DNA of 64,000 bases from a bacterium (GCA_004321745.1 SGYO01000001.1:62001-126000); one strand, 5' to 3'; positions 45,561-56,539 are shown, counted from the first letter of the stretch. Numbers and translations: made by a program. The notes: generated by a model not told the origin, from the letters alone.

Positions 45561-45587
45561 AGAAAAAGTTCCTTCAGCTTATGAAGG
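45561..45587 (-). terminator. Rho-independent terminator of the thioredoxin-like selenoprotein gene
   Basis: On the minus strand CCTTCA-TAAGC-TGAAGG forms a six-pair stem followed by AACTTTTTCTT. The stem includes the stop codon TAA in its loop, so termination would occur immediately at the gene end. Confidence 0.7.
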
Positions 45588-46826
45588 CTTTTTTATCCAA
45601 TCAGCATTATACATATCGACAAACGCAGGAGCTATGATACTAGTTTCTAAATTATTTGAAATTGTATAAAAAATACCAATATCCCCTTGATCAGGCCCTA
45701 GTTTCCTTCCATTATTTTGAGTCTTACCATACCACTTCCCTAAGATAACTAATTCAAACTCTATGAATTGATTAACCGTTTTATCAAATGTTGCACTTCC
45801 TAAAACTTGGGTTTTTATTCCATGATCTAACTTATGATTTGGAGTCCAATCATTCTCACCAAGTAACCATCCTCCTATTGCTACAGCATTAGCACTTCCA
45901 CTAATGCTAAAAGATAGCATGGATTTTGTAGAGCTTGTAACCTCTAAACTTAATTTTGAAAACTTAATTTCTTCTGGGGCAAAAGGTAAAGTTTGCCCTC
46001 TAACATTATCTACGAAATGAAACCTGAATAACCTTTCTTTTATTAATTCTGGACACTCCTGAATACTGCCGACAACTTGGTTTTTTGGAAGCCAAAGTAA
46101 AGCTTCCTCTTTATTAAACCATATGTGGTCCATATTCCACCTATCACCTCTGTTATCAAAATTTGGCGGGTCTGATAACAAATCAGACTTTGCTCCTTTT
46201 AATATCAAACCATCAACCGGATAGCTATCCTCCCAACGATGCTTAATTTTTTTGGTAAAATCTTCAGGGAGCGATTTTTGAGTTGCAGGAAGCATATCCC
46301 ATTTTTTTAAACCCTCTTTAATAATCTCTAAAACAACATCCGGATTAAGTGAATTAACTGAACTTAATAGTTGGCCGCTGGGACTCAGTACATATATACC
46401 TTGTCTAGAACCACCCTTTTTTCGATAGTGCCCCTTGTCTGCAATAGATTGAAACATCAAAGCATCTTCATCATTGGCGCCTTGTAAACGCCAAACTTCA
46501 TCTGTTGAAGCCACAAAATTTTTTGCGATGTCAATTACTCTCGAATCTGACCAAACAGACCTCCGGCCCGCTGCTCCGTTATTTCATGTGCACCCTAAAG
46601 GATGCCCATTCATAACCCATAAAAGAAGTGGTTTATTAAATTTATCTGCGTCAACTAGTCCATCATAGAAAGTAGTCCTCCAAGAGATTTGAGCCCATGC
46701 AAGCTCTTTCTCAGTAGGTTTAATAAAGTCTTTCCACATAGTGTAATTAATGCTTGTAAGAGAAAATTCCTTTTCATTACCTGAACAGCTTAAAAAAATT
46801 ATAATAATAAATAATATTTTATTCAA
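45579..46826 (-). CDS. Thioredoxin-like envelope protein, predicted selenoprotein (Sec81)
   Basis: A 415-residue protein if the TGA at 46584-46586 is read as selenocysteine. It starts with a lipoprotein-like signal (KILFIIIIFLSCSGN, Cys14). Residues about 40-190 look thioredoxin-like: a KPLLLWVMNGHPLGC-T-Sec segment gives a Cys79-x-Sec81 redox motif, followed by NNGAAGRRSVWSDSRV and SRQGIYVLSPSGQLL. The C-terminal about 220 residues (RWNMDHIWFNKEEALLWLP, NNGRKLGPDQGDIGIFY) are an unnamed domain. The frame is identical on both sides of the TGA (23 sense codons before the next ATG-like start), which argues against two genes. A SECIS-like hairpin follows. Substrate unknown; likely periplasmic redox role. 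Confidence 0.8.
46554..46572 (-). promoter_or_regulatory. Candidate bacterial SECIS element for the thioredoxin-like protein
   Basis: In the transcript, the eight bases starting AGCGGGCC pair with GGUCUGUU (with three G-U pairs) around a GGA loop. The loop begins 19 bases after the UGA and has G first. Stem length, distance and loop G meet the general bacterial SECIS pattern. Folded by eye. Confidence 0.65.
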
Positions 46827-46909
46827 TGAATACTCTTCTTATTTAAATCAAAATAGCTCATATTTTTAATATTATGTTAACTTATGTATAACTAAGCAAA
46901 GTAAAAATT

Positions 46910-48520
46910 ATGAATATATATAAATTAATACTTAATTGTACTTTTATATGCTTCTTTGTCATTTCTAATCATTCGTGCACAACAAATAAAAGTTATATTT
47001 CGGATGAAACATCTTTTTTAGAAGAGATTTCAATAAAAGAAATCCAAAGCGGATATCAAAATAATAGGTATACAGTTAACGAAATAGTATCGGCTTACAT
47101 TGACAGAATAAATTCAATAGATCAATCAGGTCCTAATCTTAATTCAGTATTAACTGTCAATCCTGATGCATTGACAATTGCAGATTCATTAGACAAGATT
47201 CTTCAAAATGAAAAAATAATTAAAAGTCCGCTGTTTGGTATCCCAGTACTGCTTAAAGACAACATAGACACGCACGATAAAATGCCTACAACCGCTGGTA
47301 GCAGAATACTCCAAAATGCTTTTCCTGTAAGAGATAGTTGGGTGGCAAAAAAATTAAGAGATGCTGGCGCTGTTATAATTGGGAAAAGTAATTTAAGTGA
47401 GTGGGCAAACTATAGGGCCTCATACTCTAGCAGTGGCTGGAGCGGTTTAGGAGGACAAACAAAAAATCCATATGTTCTAGATCGCAACCCATGTGGATCT
47501 AGCTCAGGCTCAGCAGTTGCTGTTTCAGCCAATTTATGTGCTATAGCAATTGGAACTGAGACTTGGGGATCAATAATGTGCCCCTCCAATGCAAATGGTA
47601 TTGTAGGTATAAAACCAACTGTGGGTTTATGGAGTAGAGCCGGTATCATCCCAATAAGCTACACACAAGACACTGCAGGTCCCATGTCTAGAAATGTTGA
47701 AGACGCTGCTGTAATGCTAGGTGCACTTACTGGAGTTGACGATAATGATGATAAAACAAAAGTAAGTAAAAATAATTCTTTTAAAGACTATACCCAATTT
47801 TTGAAAAAAGAAGGTCTCCAGGGTAAAAGAATTGGATATGTTAAAACCATGAATGGCAAAAATCATAGATTAGATTTGTTAATGGAGAACACAATCAAAG
47901 ACCTTAAAAAAGGTGGAGCTGAAATAATTGAAATAAATGATATTTTTCAAAAAATCGATAACAAAAAGTCGCCTCAAGAATACGCTGTTGAAATAATGGC
48001 TCATGAATTTAAAGATGGCCTGAAAAAATATTTTACTACCTCTGGTGTTGACAACCATGTAAAAGACCTAGAGGATGCAATAAATCAAACTTTATTAGAT
48101 AGTATCGAAATGATGTATTTTAATCTTGATAGAATGAAAAACGCGCAATCAAAAGAAAGTCTAATAGAATCAACATCCTATCAGGAAGCAGTAAAGCATA
48201 TGAAAACACTTACCGGTGAGCTTGGCATAGATAAAGTTATGAAAAAGCATGACCTAGATGCGTTCGTATCACCAACAGGAAGCCCAGCTTGGAAAACTGA
48301 CCTGATTAATGGAGACAAATACTATATTTCAACCACTGTATTTGCTGCCCTGTCTGGATATCCAAATATTAATGTTCCTATGGGTTTTATTGATAATGTT
48401 CCAGTTGGGGTATCATTTTTTGGAACTAAATGGAGCGAACCCACATTAATTGAAATCGCCTATGCTTATGAACAACGAACAATTCATAGGAAATCACCAA
48501 AATACATTCCTACTGATTAA
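46910..48520 (+). CDS. Exported amidase-signature family hydrolase
   Basis: A 536-residue amidase with an N-terminal hydrophobic export signal (about residues 4-22, Cys23 following). The Ser-cisSer-Lys triad is seen as Lys116 in VLLKDNID, Ser197 in PCGSSSGSA and Ser221 in GTETWGSI. The GIVGIKPTVGLWSRAGIIP block and QDTAGPMSRNVEDAA are typical. Family members hydrolyse amides, including peptide amides; as an exported form it more likely scavenges outside the cytoplasm than serves as GatA. Divergent from the selenoprotein gene, 83 bases apart. Confidence 0.92.
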   Translation: MNIYKLILNCTFICFFVISNHSCTTNKSYISDETSFLEEISIKEIQSGYQNNRYTVNEIVSAYIDRINSIDQSGPNLNSVLTVNPDALTIADSLDKILQNEKIIKSPLFGIPVLLKDNIDTHDKMPTTAGSRILQNAFPVRDSWVAKKLRDAGAVIIGKSNLSEWANYRASYSSSGWSGLGGQTKNPYVLDRNPCGSSSGSAVAVSANLCAIAIGTETWGSIMCPSNANGIVGIKPTVGLWSRAGIIPISYTQDTAGPMSRNVEDAAVMLGALTGVDDNDDKTKVSKNNSFKDYTQFLKKEGLQGKRIGYVKTMNGKNHRLDLLMENTIKDLKKGGAEIIEINDIFQKIDNKKSPQEYAVEIMAHEFKDGLKKYFTTSGVDNHVKDLEDAINQTLLDSIEMMYFNLDRMKNAQSKESLIESTSYQEAVKHMKTLTGELGIDKVMKKHDLDAFVSPTGSPAWKTDLINGDKYYISTTVFAALSGYPNINVPMGFIDNVPVGVSFFGTKWSEPTLIEIAYAYEQRTIHRKSPKYIPTD

Positions 48521-48540
48521 GTCTGTGCTTATGTAAAAAA

Positions 48541-49236
48541 TTATATTTCTGCTGGTTTTAGTAAATAATTTTGAATGTAAATAAAAAGAACAACTAAAAC
48601 TACTGAAAAAACTTGCACCATTATTATATACGTTGGCCATTCACCCATTAGAAATGGGCTAATTGAGTTTGGCATCACTGTTAAAAACATATAATTACTA
48701 TCTAGTACATAATTGACTATTGTTATTAACCCAACAATAATATTTGTATAGATCACCACTTGCAAGATTGATCTGTAATCCATTCGCATATCGTATTTAA
48801 TCATCATCCATAAAACAGCAAATATTAAAGCAGCGTGATATCCCTGACTATAAAAGAAAAATATTCTAAGCTCAAATAAGTCACCATCAGGTGTCAGAAT
48901 AGCATTTGTAGCTCCCACAAAACCCCAATAAAAAATCAAATTAAATATAGTTTGATTTCGATACATCAAATTAAAAGCCGCTAAATAAACTCCGATGCTA
49001 CAAAGTTGTAAAGGGAGATCTTTAGTTATAGAATAATAACCGGTAAAAATTCTGACTAAATCTTCGGATAGATCTAAAAATATCATTAGAACAGATAGAA
49101 CAATTAAAAATGTTTTGCTATCATCTTTTATTCCAATTTTATCATTATATCCCAAAAATATAATAAAAAGAAAAAGAATGACTATTATCGAAACGATATG
49201 GTCTAAACTAAAAACTTCAAATGTATAAGGCAGCAT
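48541..49236 (-). CDS. YwaF/TIGR02206-type integral membrane protein
   Basis: A 231-residue protein with six or seven membrane helices. The N-terminus FEVFSLDHIVSIIVILFLF and the segment DLPLQLCSIGVYLAAFNL fit the YwaF family, whose function is not known. The C-terminal WPTYIIMVQVFSVVLVVLF helix and short basic tail complete it. It is followed convergently by the amidase gene, 20 bases away. Confidence 0.8.
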   Translation of the reverse strand: MLPYTFEVFSLDHIVSIIVILFLFIIFLGYNDKIGIKDDSKTFLIVLSVLMIFLDLSEDLVRIFTGYYSITKDLPLQLCSIGVYLAAFNLMYRNQTIFNLIFYWGFVGATNAILTPDGDLFELRIFFFYSQGYHAALIFAVLWMMIKYDMRMDYRSILQVVIYTNIIVGLITIVNYVLDSNYMFLTVMPNSISPFLMGEWPTYIIMVQVFSVVLVVLFIYIQNYLLKPAEI

Positions 49237-49276
49237 TATAAACGACGATTCATTAACTGATTAAAACAAATCAAAT

Positions 49277-49780
49277 TTAAAAGGAAAGAATGTCAAATGG
49301 TTTATCTCTATGAGCCATAACAGTTTTCTGTTTACCATGAATGTTAAAATTCATAATGTTTAATTGATCCTCAAAAGATGAAAATAAAAACCTATTTTCA
49401 GAAATAATTTTTTTTATTTTTTTATCTACATCTAAAATTTCTAAATAAAGCCAGACGATATCAGTTTCAAATTCTTTACCAATCCAACTTAAATCACACT
49501 CTTTTTCATTTATAGATAAAAATATCGTTTTAATAATGTAATTAAAAATTAAACTATCTACATCTTTCTTATTATCATCATTATCAATGATGATATTTAA
49601 ATCATTAATTTGATTTATTGTTTTTTCTAAGTCATTTGCGAAAACTCTCATAGTTATTTCAATAGACCTCGAATTATCATTAAACTTTAGAGAAATTATC
49701 GAAGAATGAAATGGATGAGCGAATAAACAACCAAAAAAGAAGATGCCACATACTACTAAATGTTTAATTTTATAATTCAT
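49277..49780 (-). CDS. DUF6702 family exported protein
   Basis: A 167-residue protein from the ATG at 49780; the longer in-frame start at 49813 would place nine polar residues ahead of the signal. The signal (HLVVCGIFFFGCLFA) is followed by HPFHSSIISLKFNDNSRSIE and ITMRVFANDLEKTI, the hallmark opening of DUF6702 proteins of Bacteroidetes and relatives. Function unknown. The segment between it and the divergent M1 peptidase is only about 60 bases and must hold both promoters. Confidence 0.8.
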   Translation of the reverse strand: MNYKIKHLVVCGIFFFGCLFAHPFHSSIISLKFNDNSRSIEITMRVFANDLEKTINQINDLNIIIDNDDNKKDVDSLIFNYIIKTIFLSINEKECDLSWIGKEFETDIVWLYLEILDVDKKIKKIISENRFLFSSFEDQLNIMNFNIHGKQKTVMAHRDKPFDILSF

Positions 49781-49843
49781 TTTTAAATTTAAATTATCTA
49801 AAAAAAAAGACATTCAATATTTTTTTAAAAATCATGTTAATTA

Positions 49844-52210
49844 ATGTATAAAAACCATCTAAAAGTATTTTTTGCAATTATAACTGCAACAGCACTTGCT
49901 CAAATTGAAGACAAGTTCAAACAATTAGATCAAGAAATAGCAACACCTAATTCATATAGAACTGCAGCAGGCTATCCTGGACATGAGTATTGGCAAAATA
50001 GGGCTGATTATACTATAGATGTAAAACTAGATGATGAAAATCAAACTATAAATGGATTTGAAACAATAACATATACAAATAACTCACCAGATAATCTTAA
50101 TTATTTATGGGTGCAACTTGATCAAAATATTCGAGCAAAGGATTCCGACTCGTATAAAATCTCTACTGGGAAAATGAGAAGCAAATTAGATTTTTCTTCT
50201 ATGAAGCCTGGATATATATATGGAGATAAAGATGCATTTGATGTCTTAAATGACTTCGATGGTGGCTTCAATATTGAAGAAGTTGTCACCATAGATGGAA
50301 GAAAACTTAATTATACAATAAACAAAACAATGATGAGAATCGACCTGGACAAACCTTTAAGGTCGAAATCAAAAACATCGATTTCCATACGTTGGAACTA
50401 TAAAGTGCAAGATAGGATCTTTATGGGTGGTAGGTCTGGATATGAGTTTTTTGAAACAGATAGTAATTATTTATATACGATCTGTCAGTGGTTTCCAAGA
50501 ATGGCAATGTACAATGATGTATATGGTTGGCAGAACAAACAATTCTTAGGAAGGGGAGAATTCACATTGGATTTCGGAGATTATGATGTTCGGATAACCG
50601 TTCCAGCAGATCATATAGTTGCATCAACAGGCGAACTGCAAAACATGATGGAAGTGCTAACAAAAGAACAGATCGATAGATTTAAAAAATCAAGATCTTC
50701 AAGTAGTCCTATGATTATCATATCGCAGGATGAAGCAATCATAAATGAAAAATCTAGAAGTAAAAAAGTTAAGACATGGCGTTATAAAGCCAAGAACGTT
50801 AGAGATTTTGCTTTTACTAGTTCCAGAAAATTTATCTGGGATGCAATGGGTGTCAAACTAAGAGACCGGACTGTAATGGCAATGTCATATTACCCTAAGG
50901 AGGCTAACCCCTTATATGAAAGGTACTCAACTAAAGCTGTGGCCCACACGCTAAATGTATATTCAAAATATACATTTGATTATCCTTACCCGGTTGCAAT
51001 TTCTGTAGAAGCAGCTAATGGGATGGAATACCCTATGATTTGTTTTAATTATGGTAGGCCTCAAAAAGACGGTACTTACTCTGAAAGAATTAAATATGGA
51101 ATGATAAGTGTAATCATTCATGAGGTTGGACACAATTATTTCCCTATGATCGTGAATTCGGATGAACGGCAATGGACATGGATGGATGAGGGGTTAAACT
51201 CATACCTACAGTTTTTGACAGAACAAGAATGGGACAGAGATTACCCGAGTAGGCGTGGCCCAGCTAAAAATATTGTGAATTATATGAAAAGTGATAAAAA
51301 AAACCTTATGCCGATAATGACCAATTCTGAATCAATCTACCAATTTGGTAATAATGCTTATGGCAAACCGGCTACAGCTTTGAACATCTTAAGAGAAACT
51401 ATAGTAGGCAGGGAATTATTCGATTTCGCATTTAAAGAATATTCAAAAACATGGATGTTCAAACACCCAACACCAAGTGATTTTTTCAGAATTCTTGAAA
51501 ATGCTAGCGCTGTAGATTTAGATTGGTTTTGGCGAGGATGGTTTTATTCAACAGACCCTGTTGATATTTCAATCGATGAAGTAAAATGGTATACCTTAGA
51601 TACTAGAAACCCAGAAATCGAATTTCCTCTAAAAAAACTAGATGAGGAAAATGAACCTAATCAATCTTGGGAAGAAAAAAACCGTATAGGAATCCAAGAA
51701 ACAATCGTTGAAATAGATGAAGAGGCAAATGATTTTTATAACAAATACGATCCTTATGAAGTCACAATATTAGATATGGAAGATTTTATTAAATACAGAG
51801 ATAGTTCTGTAGTAGAACCTCAGGAAAAAAGAATTTATAATTCAAACTTAAACTACTATGAAATAAAATTTTCTAATGTTGGAGGACTTGTTATGCCAAT
51901 AATACTTGAACTTCAGTATGAAGACTCCACTAATTATATCATCAGAATACCTGCAGAAATATGGAGAAAAAATAGAGATCAAATCATAAAAGTATTTGCA
52001 ACAAAAAAACTTGTAAAATCTTTTAACCTAGACCCCCAACTTGAAACAGCAGATATAAACCTTATAAATAATAATTGGCCTAGAAAAACGATAAAATCAA
52101 AATTTGAACTTTATAAAAATAAAAAAAATAACAGATGGAAAAACTTTAAAGAAAATAAAATGCAGCGGTATAGCAGGTTAAAAAAGATGAAGGAATCAAT
52201 AAAAGAGTGA
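49844..52210 (+). CDS. M1 family zinc metallopeptidase, exported
   Basis: A 788-residue protein with signal peptide (residues 1-19, ending ALAQ). The zinc site is HEVGHNYFP (His426, His430) with Glu449 in WMDEGLNSY, the HExxH-18-E pattern of M1. The substrate-recognition strand reads AANGMEYPM in place of the usual GxMEN, as in many Bacteroidetes-type M1 enzymes. The N-terminal half is the beta-saddle domain (IDVKLDDENQTINGFETIT). The C-terminal 200 residues, lysine-rich at the very end, include a beta domain (IKFSNVGGLVMPIILELQYE, in part). Likely peptide degradation in the periplasm. Confidence 0.93.
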   Translation: MYKNHLKVFFAIITATALAQIEDKFKQLDQEIATPNSYRTAAGYPGHEYWQNRADYTIDVKLDDENQTINGFETITYTNNSPDNLNYLWVQLDQNIRAKDSDSYKISTGKMRSKLDFSSMKPGYIYGDKDAFDVLNDFDGGFNIEEVVTIDGRKLNYTINKTMMRIDLDKPLRSKSKTSISIRWNYKVQDRIFMGGRSGYEFFETDSNYLYTICQWFPRMAMYNDVYGWQNKQFLGRGEFTLDFGDYDVRITVPADHIVASTGELQNMMEVLTKEQIDRFKKSRSSSSPMIIISQDEAIINEKSRSKKVKTWRYKAKNVRDFAFTSSRKFIWDAMGVKLRDRTVMAMSYYPKEANPLYERYSTKAVAHTLNVYSKYTFDYPYPVAISVEAANGMEYPMICFNYGRPQKDGTYSERIKYGMISVIIHEVGHNYFPMIVNSDERQWTWMDEGLNSYLQFLTEQEWDRDYPSRRGPAKNIVNYMKSDKKNLMPIMTNSESIYQFGNNAYGKPATALNILRETIVGRELFDFAFKEYSKTWMFKHPTPSDFFRILENASAVDLDWFWRGWFYSTDPVDISIDEVKWYTLDTRNPEIEFPLKKLDEENEPNQSWEEKNRIGIQETIVEIDEEANDFYNKYDPYEVTILDMEDFIKYRDSSVVEPQEKRIYNSNLNYYEIKFSNVGGLVMPIILELQYEDSTNYIIRIPAEIWRKNRDQIIKVFATKKLVKSFNLDPQLETADINLINNNWPRKTIKSKFELYKNKKNNRWKNFKENKMQRYSRLKKMKESIKE

Positions 52211-52214
52211 TGTT

Positions 52215-55200
52215 CTAGCTAGAATGATATTCCTGTATAGATTTTACTTTTATTTTATTTTTTGTTCGTATTGCATATAATACCGCATCTGCAGCTGAAA
52301 GGGTAGTGATGGCCATAATACTTTTTTGAATACAAGCTTTTCCTATAGCTTCTTCATCATATCTAGATTGCGCACCCAGCGGTGTATTAATTACAAGATC
52401 TATTTCATTATTTTTAATACGATCAACTATGTTTGGCCTTCCCTCTCCTACCTTATACACCGTCTCTGCTGACATGCCATTTTTAATTAGTTCTTTAGCG
52501 GTACCTTCTGTTGCAACAATATTAAAACCAAGTTCTTTAAATGCCCTAGCAATAGAAATTATTTTAAATTTATCTTCATTATTAACAGAAATAAAGACCA
52601 AGCCGGATTCAGGCAATTTTATACCAGCACTAAGTGTTGCCTTATAAAAAGAAAGCCCAAAATTTTCAGAGATTCCCATTACTTCTCCAGTTGATTTCAT
52701 TTCCGGACTTAAAAAAATTGATTCTGTAGGGAATTTATTAAAAGGCAGTACAGCTTCTTTTATTGAAACGTGATTTATACTGTCCCACCTTGGTAGGTTA
52801 TAATTTATTAATTTTTGACCAACAGATAATTGAGCAGCAATTTTTGCTAAGGGCACATTAGTGGATTTACTAACAAATGGGGTTGTTCTACTTGCTCGAG
52901 GATTTACCTCGAGCACATACAACATATCATCTTTATATGCGAACTGTATATTGATGAGCCCGATAACATTTAATTCAATTGCAAGCATAGTTGTTATTTC
53001 TTCAATTTCAATCATTGTACTGGATTTAATCTGATATGGCGGCAAAACACAAGCAGAGTCACCAGAATGAATTCCAGCTTCCTCAATGTGTTGCATTACT
53101 GCACCAATATAAACTTCTTCTCCATCGCAAAGAGCATCGACATCAAACTCAAAAGCATTCTCTAAAAACTGATCAATTAAGATTGGATGGCCCTTAGTAA
53201 CATCAGCTGACCTAGATATATAATCAATTAGCTGATCTTGAGAATAAACAATTTCCATAGCTCTGCCTCCAAGAACATAGCTTGGTCTGGCAAGCACAGG
53301 ATATCCTATATTATCAGCGACAGCGACGACTTCATCTAAACTCTTGCCTGTTCCAAAAGTAGGACATGCAATGTTTAAATTTTTTAAAATTTTCCCAAAC
53401 TTTTCTCTGTCTTCTGCTACATCAATATTTACTGGAGAAGTCCCAATAATTGGCGCACCAGAATTAGAAAGCTGATTAGAAATTTTTAATGGAGTTTGTC
53501 CACCAAACTGAACAAGAACCCCTTCGGGTTTTTCAAAATCAATAATGTTCATTACATCCTCATAGGTGACCGGCTCAAAATAAAGACGATCAACCAAATC
53601 AAAATCAGTACTAACAGTTTCAGGGTTACAATTAATCATAATAGTTTTATAGCCTAATTCTTTCAGTCCAAAAACTGCCTGAACGCAACAATAATCAAAC
53701 TCTATTCCTTGCCCTATCCTATTTGGCCCACCTCCAAGAATGATTACTTTTTTACCTTGGATAGGTTCAATTTCATTTTCATAGTCATATGTAGAATAAC
53801 AATAAGGTGTTTTTGCTTCAAACTCAGCTGAACATGTATCGACCAATTTATATGAGGGTAAAATATTTTCTTTGATTCTTGTTTTCCTAATTTTTTCTGC
53901 GCTTGTACGAGCATTTCTAGCTATTTGTGCATCTGAGAAACCTTTACTTTTTAATTGATATAGTGTTTCTTCATAATCTTGTTCAGATAACATTTTTATT
54001 TGATTTAAAAACCATATGTCAATCTTTGTGATTTCAAAGACTTCTTCAATCGTTTTTCCTGATAAAAAAGCTTCCCTTATTTTTAGTAGTCTAAATGAGG
54101 TTGCAAATCTTAAACTTGTCAAATCAAAAGATCGTGCCCTGATTAAGTCTGGATCCTCCTCAAATGCCCATTTAGGCTCTAGCCCATCAACTCCCACTTC
54201 TAAAGATCTAAATGCTTTTTGAAGCGACTCTCTAAATGTCCTACCGATAGCCATTACCTCTCCAACACTTTGCATTTGGACACCTAAATGACCAGATGCA
54301 GAGGGAAATTTTTCAAAATCAAATCGAGGTACTTTAGTCACTATATAATCTATTGTTGGCTCAAAGGCTGCCAAAGTCTTTCCAGTGATATCATTTGGCA
54401 GCTCATCTAAGGTGTAGCCAACCGCAAGCTTTGCAGCAACTTTTGCAATGGGGAACCCTGTAGCTTTAGAGGCAAGGGCAGACGACCTACTTACCCTAGG
54501 ATTCATTTCAATAATAATCATTCTACCACTTGCTGAGTCTACAGCAAATTGAACGTTTGACCCTCCTGTTTCTACACCGATAGTTCGTAAACATTTAATT
54601 GCCCAATTACGCATTTTTTGAAATTCTTTATCAGATAAAGTCATCGCAGGCGCTACTGTGATAGAGTCTCCAGTATGAACACCCATAGGATCAATATTTT
54701 CAATAGAACAAATGATTATAACGTTATCAGATTTATCTCTAACAACTTCTAATTCATATTCTTTCCACCCAATTAAAGACTCTTCAATTAAAATTTCGCT
54801 AATAGGACTAGAAGCCAAACCATTTTCAACAAGATCTTGAAATTCTTCAAAATTATAAGCTACTGAACCACCCGTTCCTCCTAAAGTAAAAGAAGGCCTT
54901 ATGATTACTGGAAAATTAATTGTATCAATTAGCTCTTTAGCTTCATTCCATGAGTAAACAAAGTTACCAAGAGCAGTATCAATTGAGACTTCATCCATTG
55001 CTTCTTTAAATTTTTCTCTATCTTCCGCTTTTTGAATTGAACTGACTTGAGCTCCAAGTAACTCAACTCCGTATTTTTTAAGAACACCTTTTTCATAAAG
55101 TTCAATCGCCTGGTTTAATGCAGTTTGGCCTCCAACTGTAGGTAGTAATGCATCAGGTTTTTCTTTTTTTATTATTTCAGTTATATATTCAGAGGATATA

Positions 55201-55403
55201 GGCTCAATGTATGTGCTATCTGCAATGTCAGGGTCCGTCATGATTGTTGCCGGATTAGAATTGACTAAAATAATTCTATAACCTTCTTCTTTAAGAGCTT
55301 TAGCAGCTTGAGTTCCAGAATAATCAAACTCACAAGCTTGCCCAATGATAATTGGCCCAGCACCTATGATTAAAATAGAATTAATGTCTGTTCTTTTAGG
55401 CAT
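52215..55403 (-). CDS. carB: Carbamoyl-phosphate synthase large subunit
   Basis: A 1062-residue enzyme with two ATP-grasp halves: the first opens with [20 protein letters not shown], the second with [20 protein letters not shown]. The C-terminal MGS-like allosteric domain ([20 protein letters not shown]) is full. It produces carbamoyl phosphate for pyrimidines and for ArgF, encoded in this window. It overlaps carA by 8 bases. It is convergent with the M1 peptidase with a 4-base gap. Confidence 0.97.
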   Translation of the reverse strand: MPKRTDINSILIIGAGPIIIGQACEFDYSGTQAAKALKEEGYRIILVNSNPATIMTDPDIADSTYIEPISSEYITEIIKKEKPDALLPTVGGQTALNQAIELYEKGVLKKYGVELLGAQVSSIQKAEDREKFKEAMDEVSIDTALGNFVYSWNEAKELIDTINFPVIIRPSFTLGGTGGSVAYNFEEFQDLVENGLASSPISEILIEESLIGWKEYELEVVRDKSDNVIIICSIENIDPMGVHTGDSITVAPAMTLSDKEFQKMRNWAIKCLRTIGVETGGSNVQFAVDSASGRMIIIEMNPRVSRSSALASKATGFPIAKVAAKLAVGYTLDELPNDITGKTLAAFEPTIDYIVTKVPRFDFEKFPSASGHLGVQMQSVGEVMAIGRTFRESLQKAFRSLEVGVDGLEPKWAFEEDPDLIRARSFDLTSLRFATSFRLLKIREAFLSGKTIEEVFEITKIDIWFLNQIKMLSEQDYEETLYQLKSKGFSDAQIARNARTSAEKIRKTRIKENILPSYKLVDTCSAEFEAKTPYCYSTYDYENEIEPIQGKKVIILGGGPNRIGQGIEFDYCCVQAVFGLKELGYKTIMINCNPETVSTDFDLVDRLYFEPVTYEDVMNIIDFEKPEGVLVQFGGQTPLKISNQLSNSGAPIIGTSPVNIDVAEDREKFGKILKNLNIACPTFGTGKSLDEVVAVADNIGYPVLARPSYVLGGRAMEIVYSQDQLIDYISRSADVTKGHPILIDQFLENAFEFDVDALCDGEEVYIGAVMQHIEEAGIHSGDSACVLPPYQIKSSTMIEIEEITTMLAIELNVIGLINIQFAYKDDMLYVLEVNPRASRTTPFVSKSTNVPLAKIAAQLSVGQKLINYNLPRWDSINHVSIKEAVLPFNKFPTESIFLSPEMKSTGEVMGISENFGLSFYKATLSAGIKLPESGLVFISVNNEDKFKIISIARAFKELGFNIVATEGTAKELIKNGMSAETVYKVGEGRPNIVDRIKNNEIDLVINTPLGAQSRYDEEAIGKACIQKSIMAITTLSAADAVLYAIRTKNKIKVKSIQEYHSS

Positions 55404-56478
55404 TCATTAGCCCAACAAATTTCTCAAATAAATAACGACTATCATGTGGTCCAGGACTTGATTCTGGATGGTATTGGACAGAAAATGCAGAATATTCTGG
55501 ACAATCAATGCCAGCATTAGTGTTATCATTTAAGTTAATATGTGTTTCAATAACATTTGAGGGCAAACTATTACCATCAACAGCGAAACCATGATTCTGG
55601 CTTGTAATTTCAACTGAATTAGAATCTATATTTTTTACAGGATGATTTATTCCTCTATGCCCGAATTTTAATTTAAAAGTTTTAGCATTTAATGAAAGGG
55701 CAAGAATTTGATGCCCCAAACAAATACCAAATATTGGTTTTACCCCTAAAAGTGTTTTTACTGTTTCAATTGCATAACTAACTGCAGCAGGATCCCCAGG
55801 CCCATTTGATAAAAATATACCATCAGGATTTAGATCTAGTATTTTTTCTGCACTTGTATTTGCAGGTAGTACCGTAACACAGCAATCTAATTTTTGAAAT
55901 ATGTTTAAAATGTTCTTTTTGACTCCAAAGTCAAGCACAACAACTTTTTTCGCTCCTTTTTTTGAAAATATGTATTCATTTTTTGTTGAGACAATCTTCG
56001 CAAGATCCATTCCCTCCATTGAAGGATATTTATTTAGCTCCTCCTTTAAAACACTTTCGTTGTAATCTTCTGAACAGATAACACCATTCATCGCTCCATG
56101 GTTTCGTAAATGTACAGTTAATGATCTAGTATCAATATCTTTTATACCAACAATATTTTCACTTCTTAAATATTCTCCAATTGAAGTTTGAGATCTCCAA
56201 TTTGATGGTAGAATCGATTCTTCTTTTATGACAAAACCGGAGGCCTGTATATTATTAGATTCTACATCTTCATCATTAATTCCATAATTACCAATGTGCG
56301 GAGTAGTCATGGTAACTATTTGCCTTGCATATGATGGGTCGGTTAAAATTTCCTGGTAGCCGGTCATACCGGTATTAAAACAAACTTCTCCAAATGTTTT
56401 TCCTATTGCCCCAAATGCCCTTCCTAAGAACATAGCTCCATCCTCAAGCATTAGAATAGCAGGTAAATTTTTTGACAT
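55396..56478 (-). CDS. carA: Carbamoyl-phosphate synthase small subunit
   Basis: A 360-residue glutaminase subunit. The N-terminal domain starts [18 protein letters not shown] and contains [17 protein letters not shown]. The class I amidotransferase part has LSNGPGDP, nucleophile [12 protein letters not shown] (Cys) and His-Pro-Glu in [11 protein letters not shown]. It delivers ammonia to CarB. First gene of carAB, separated from the upstream gene by a terminator at 56503-56539, so it should have its own promoter in 56479-56500. Confidence 0.97.
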   Translation of the reverse strand: MSKNLPAILMLEDGAMFLGRAFGAIGKTFGEVCFNTGMTGYQEILTDPSYARQIVTMTTPHIGNYGINDEDVESNNIQASGFVIKEESILPSNWRSQTSIGEYLRSENIVGIKDIDTRSLTVHLRNHGAMNGVICSEDYNESVLKEELNKYPSMEGMDLAKIVSTKNEYIFSKKGAKKVVVLDFGVKKNILNIFQKLDCCVTVLPANTSAEKILDLNPDGIFLSNGPGDPAAVSYAIETVKTLLGVKPIFGICLGHQILALSLNAKTFKLKFGHRGINHPVKNIDSNSVEITSQNHGFAVDGNSLPSNVIETHINLNDNTNAGIDCPEYSAFSVQYHPESSPGPHDSRYLFEKFVGLMNA

Positions 56479-56502
56479 ATAAGCTAAATATTTTTATAAT
56501 AG

Positions 56503-56539
56503 ATAAAAAAAACGGCCATTCAAAATATGAATGACCGTT
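56503..56539 (-). terminator. Rho-independent terminator before carA
   Basis: On the minus strand AACGGTCATTC and GAATGGCCGTT form an 11-pair stem (one G-U) around a seven-base loop, followed by a run of eight T. It lies about 50 bases after the LPP20-like gene stop and separates it from carAB. Confidence 0.85.

Noticed and set aside
45579-46826. Two separate genes, an 80-residue lipoprotein and a 311-residue protein starting at 46514
   Set aside because: Both pieces are in one frame with no start or ribosome site of note between, the 23 codons after the TGA are open, and the break falls in a redox motif.
52213-52224. Palindrome TTCTAGCTAGAA at the convergent ends of the M1 peptidase and carB
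   Set aside because: It has no loop and no U run, so it is not a convincing terminator; 12-bp palindromes occur by chance in AT-rich DNA.
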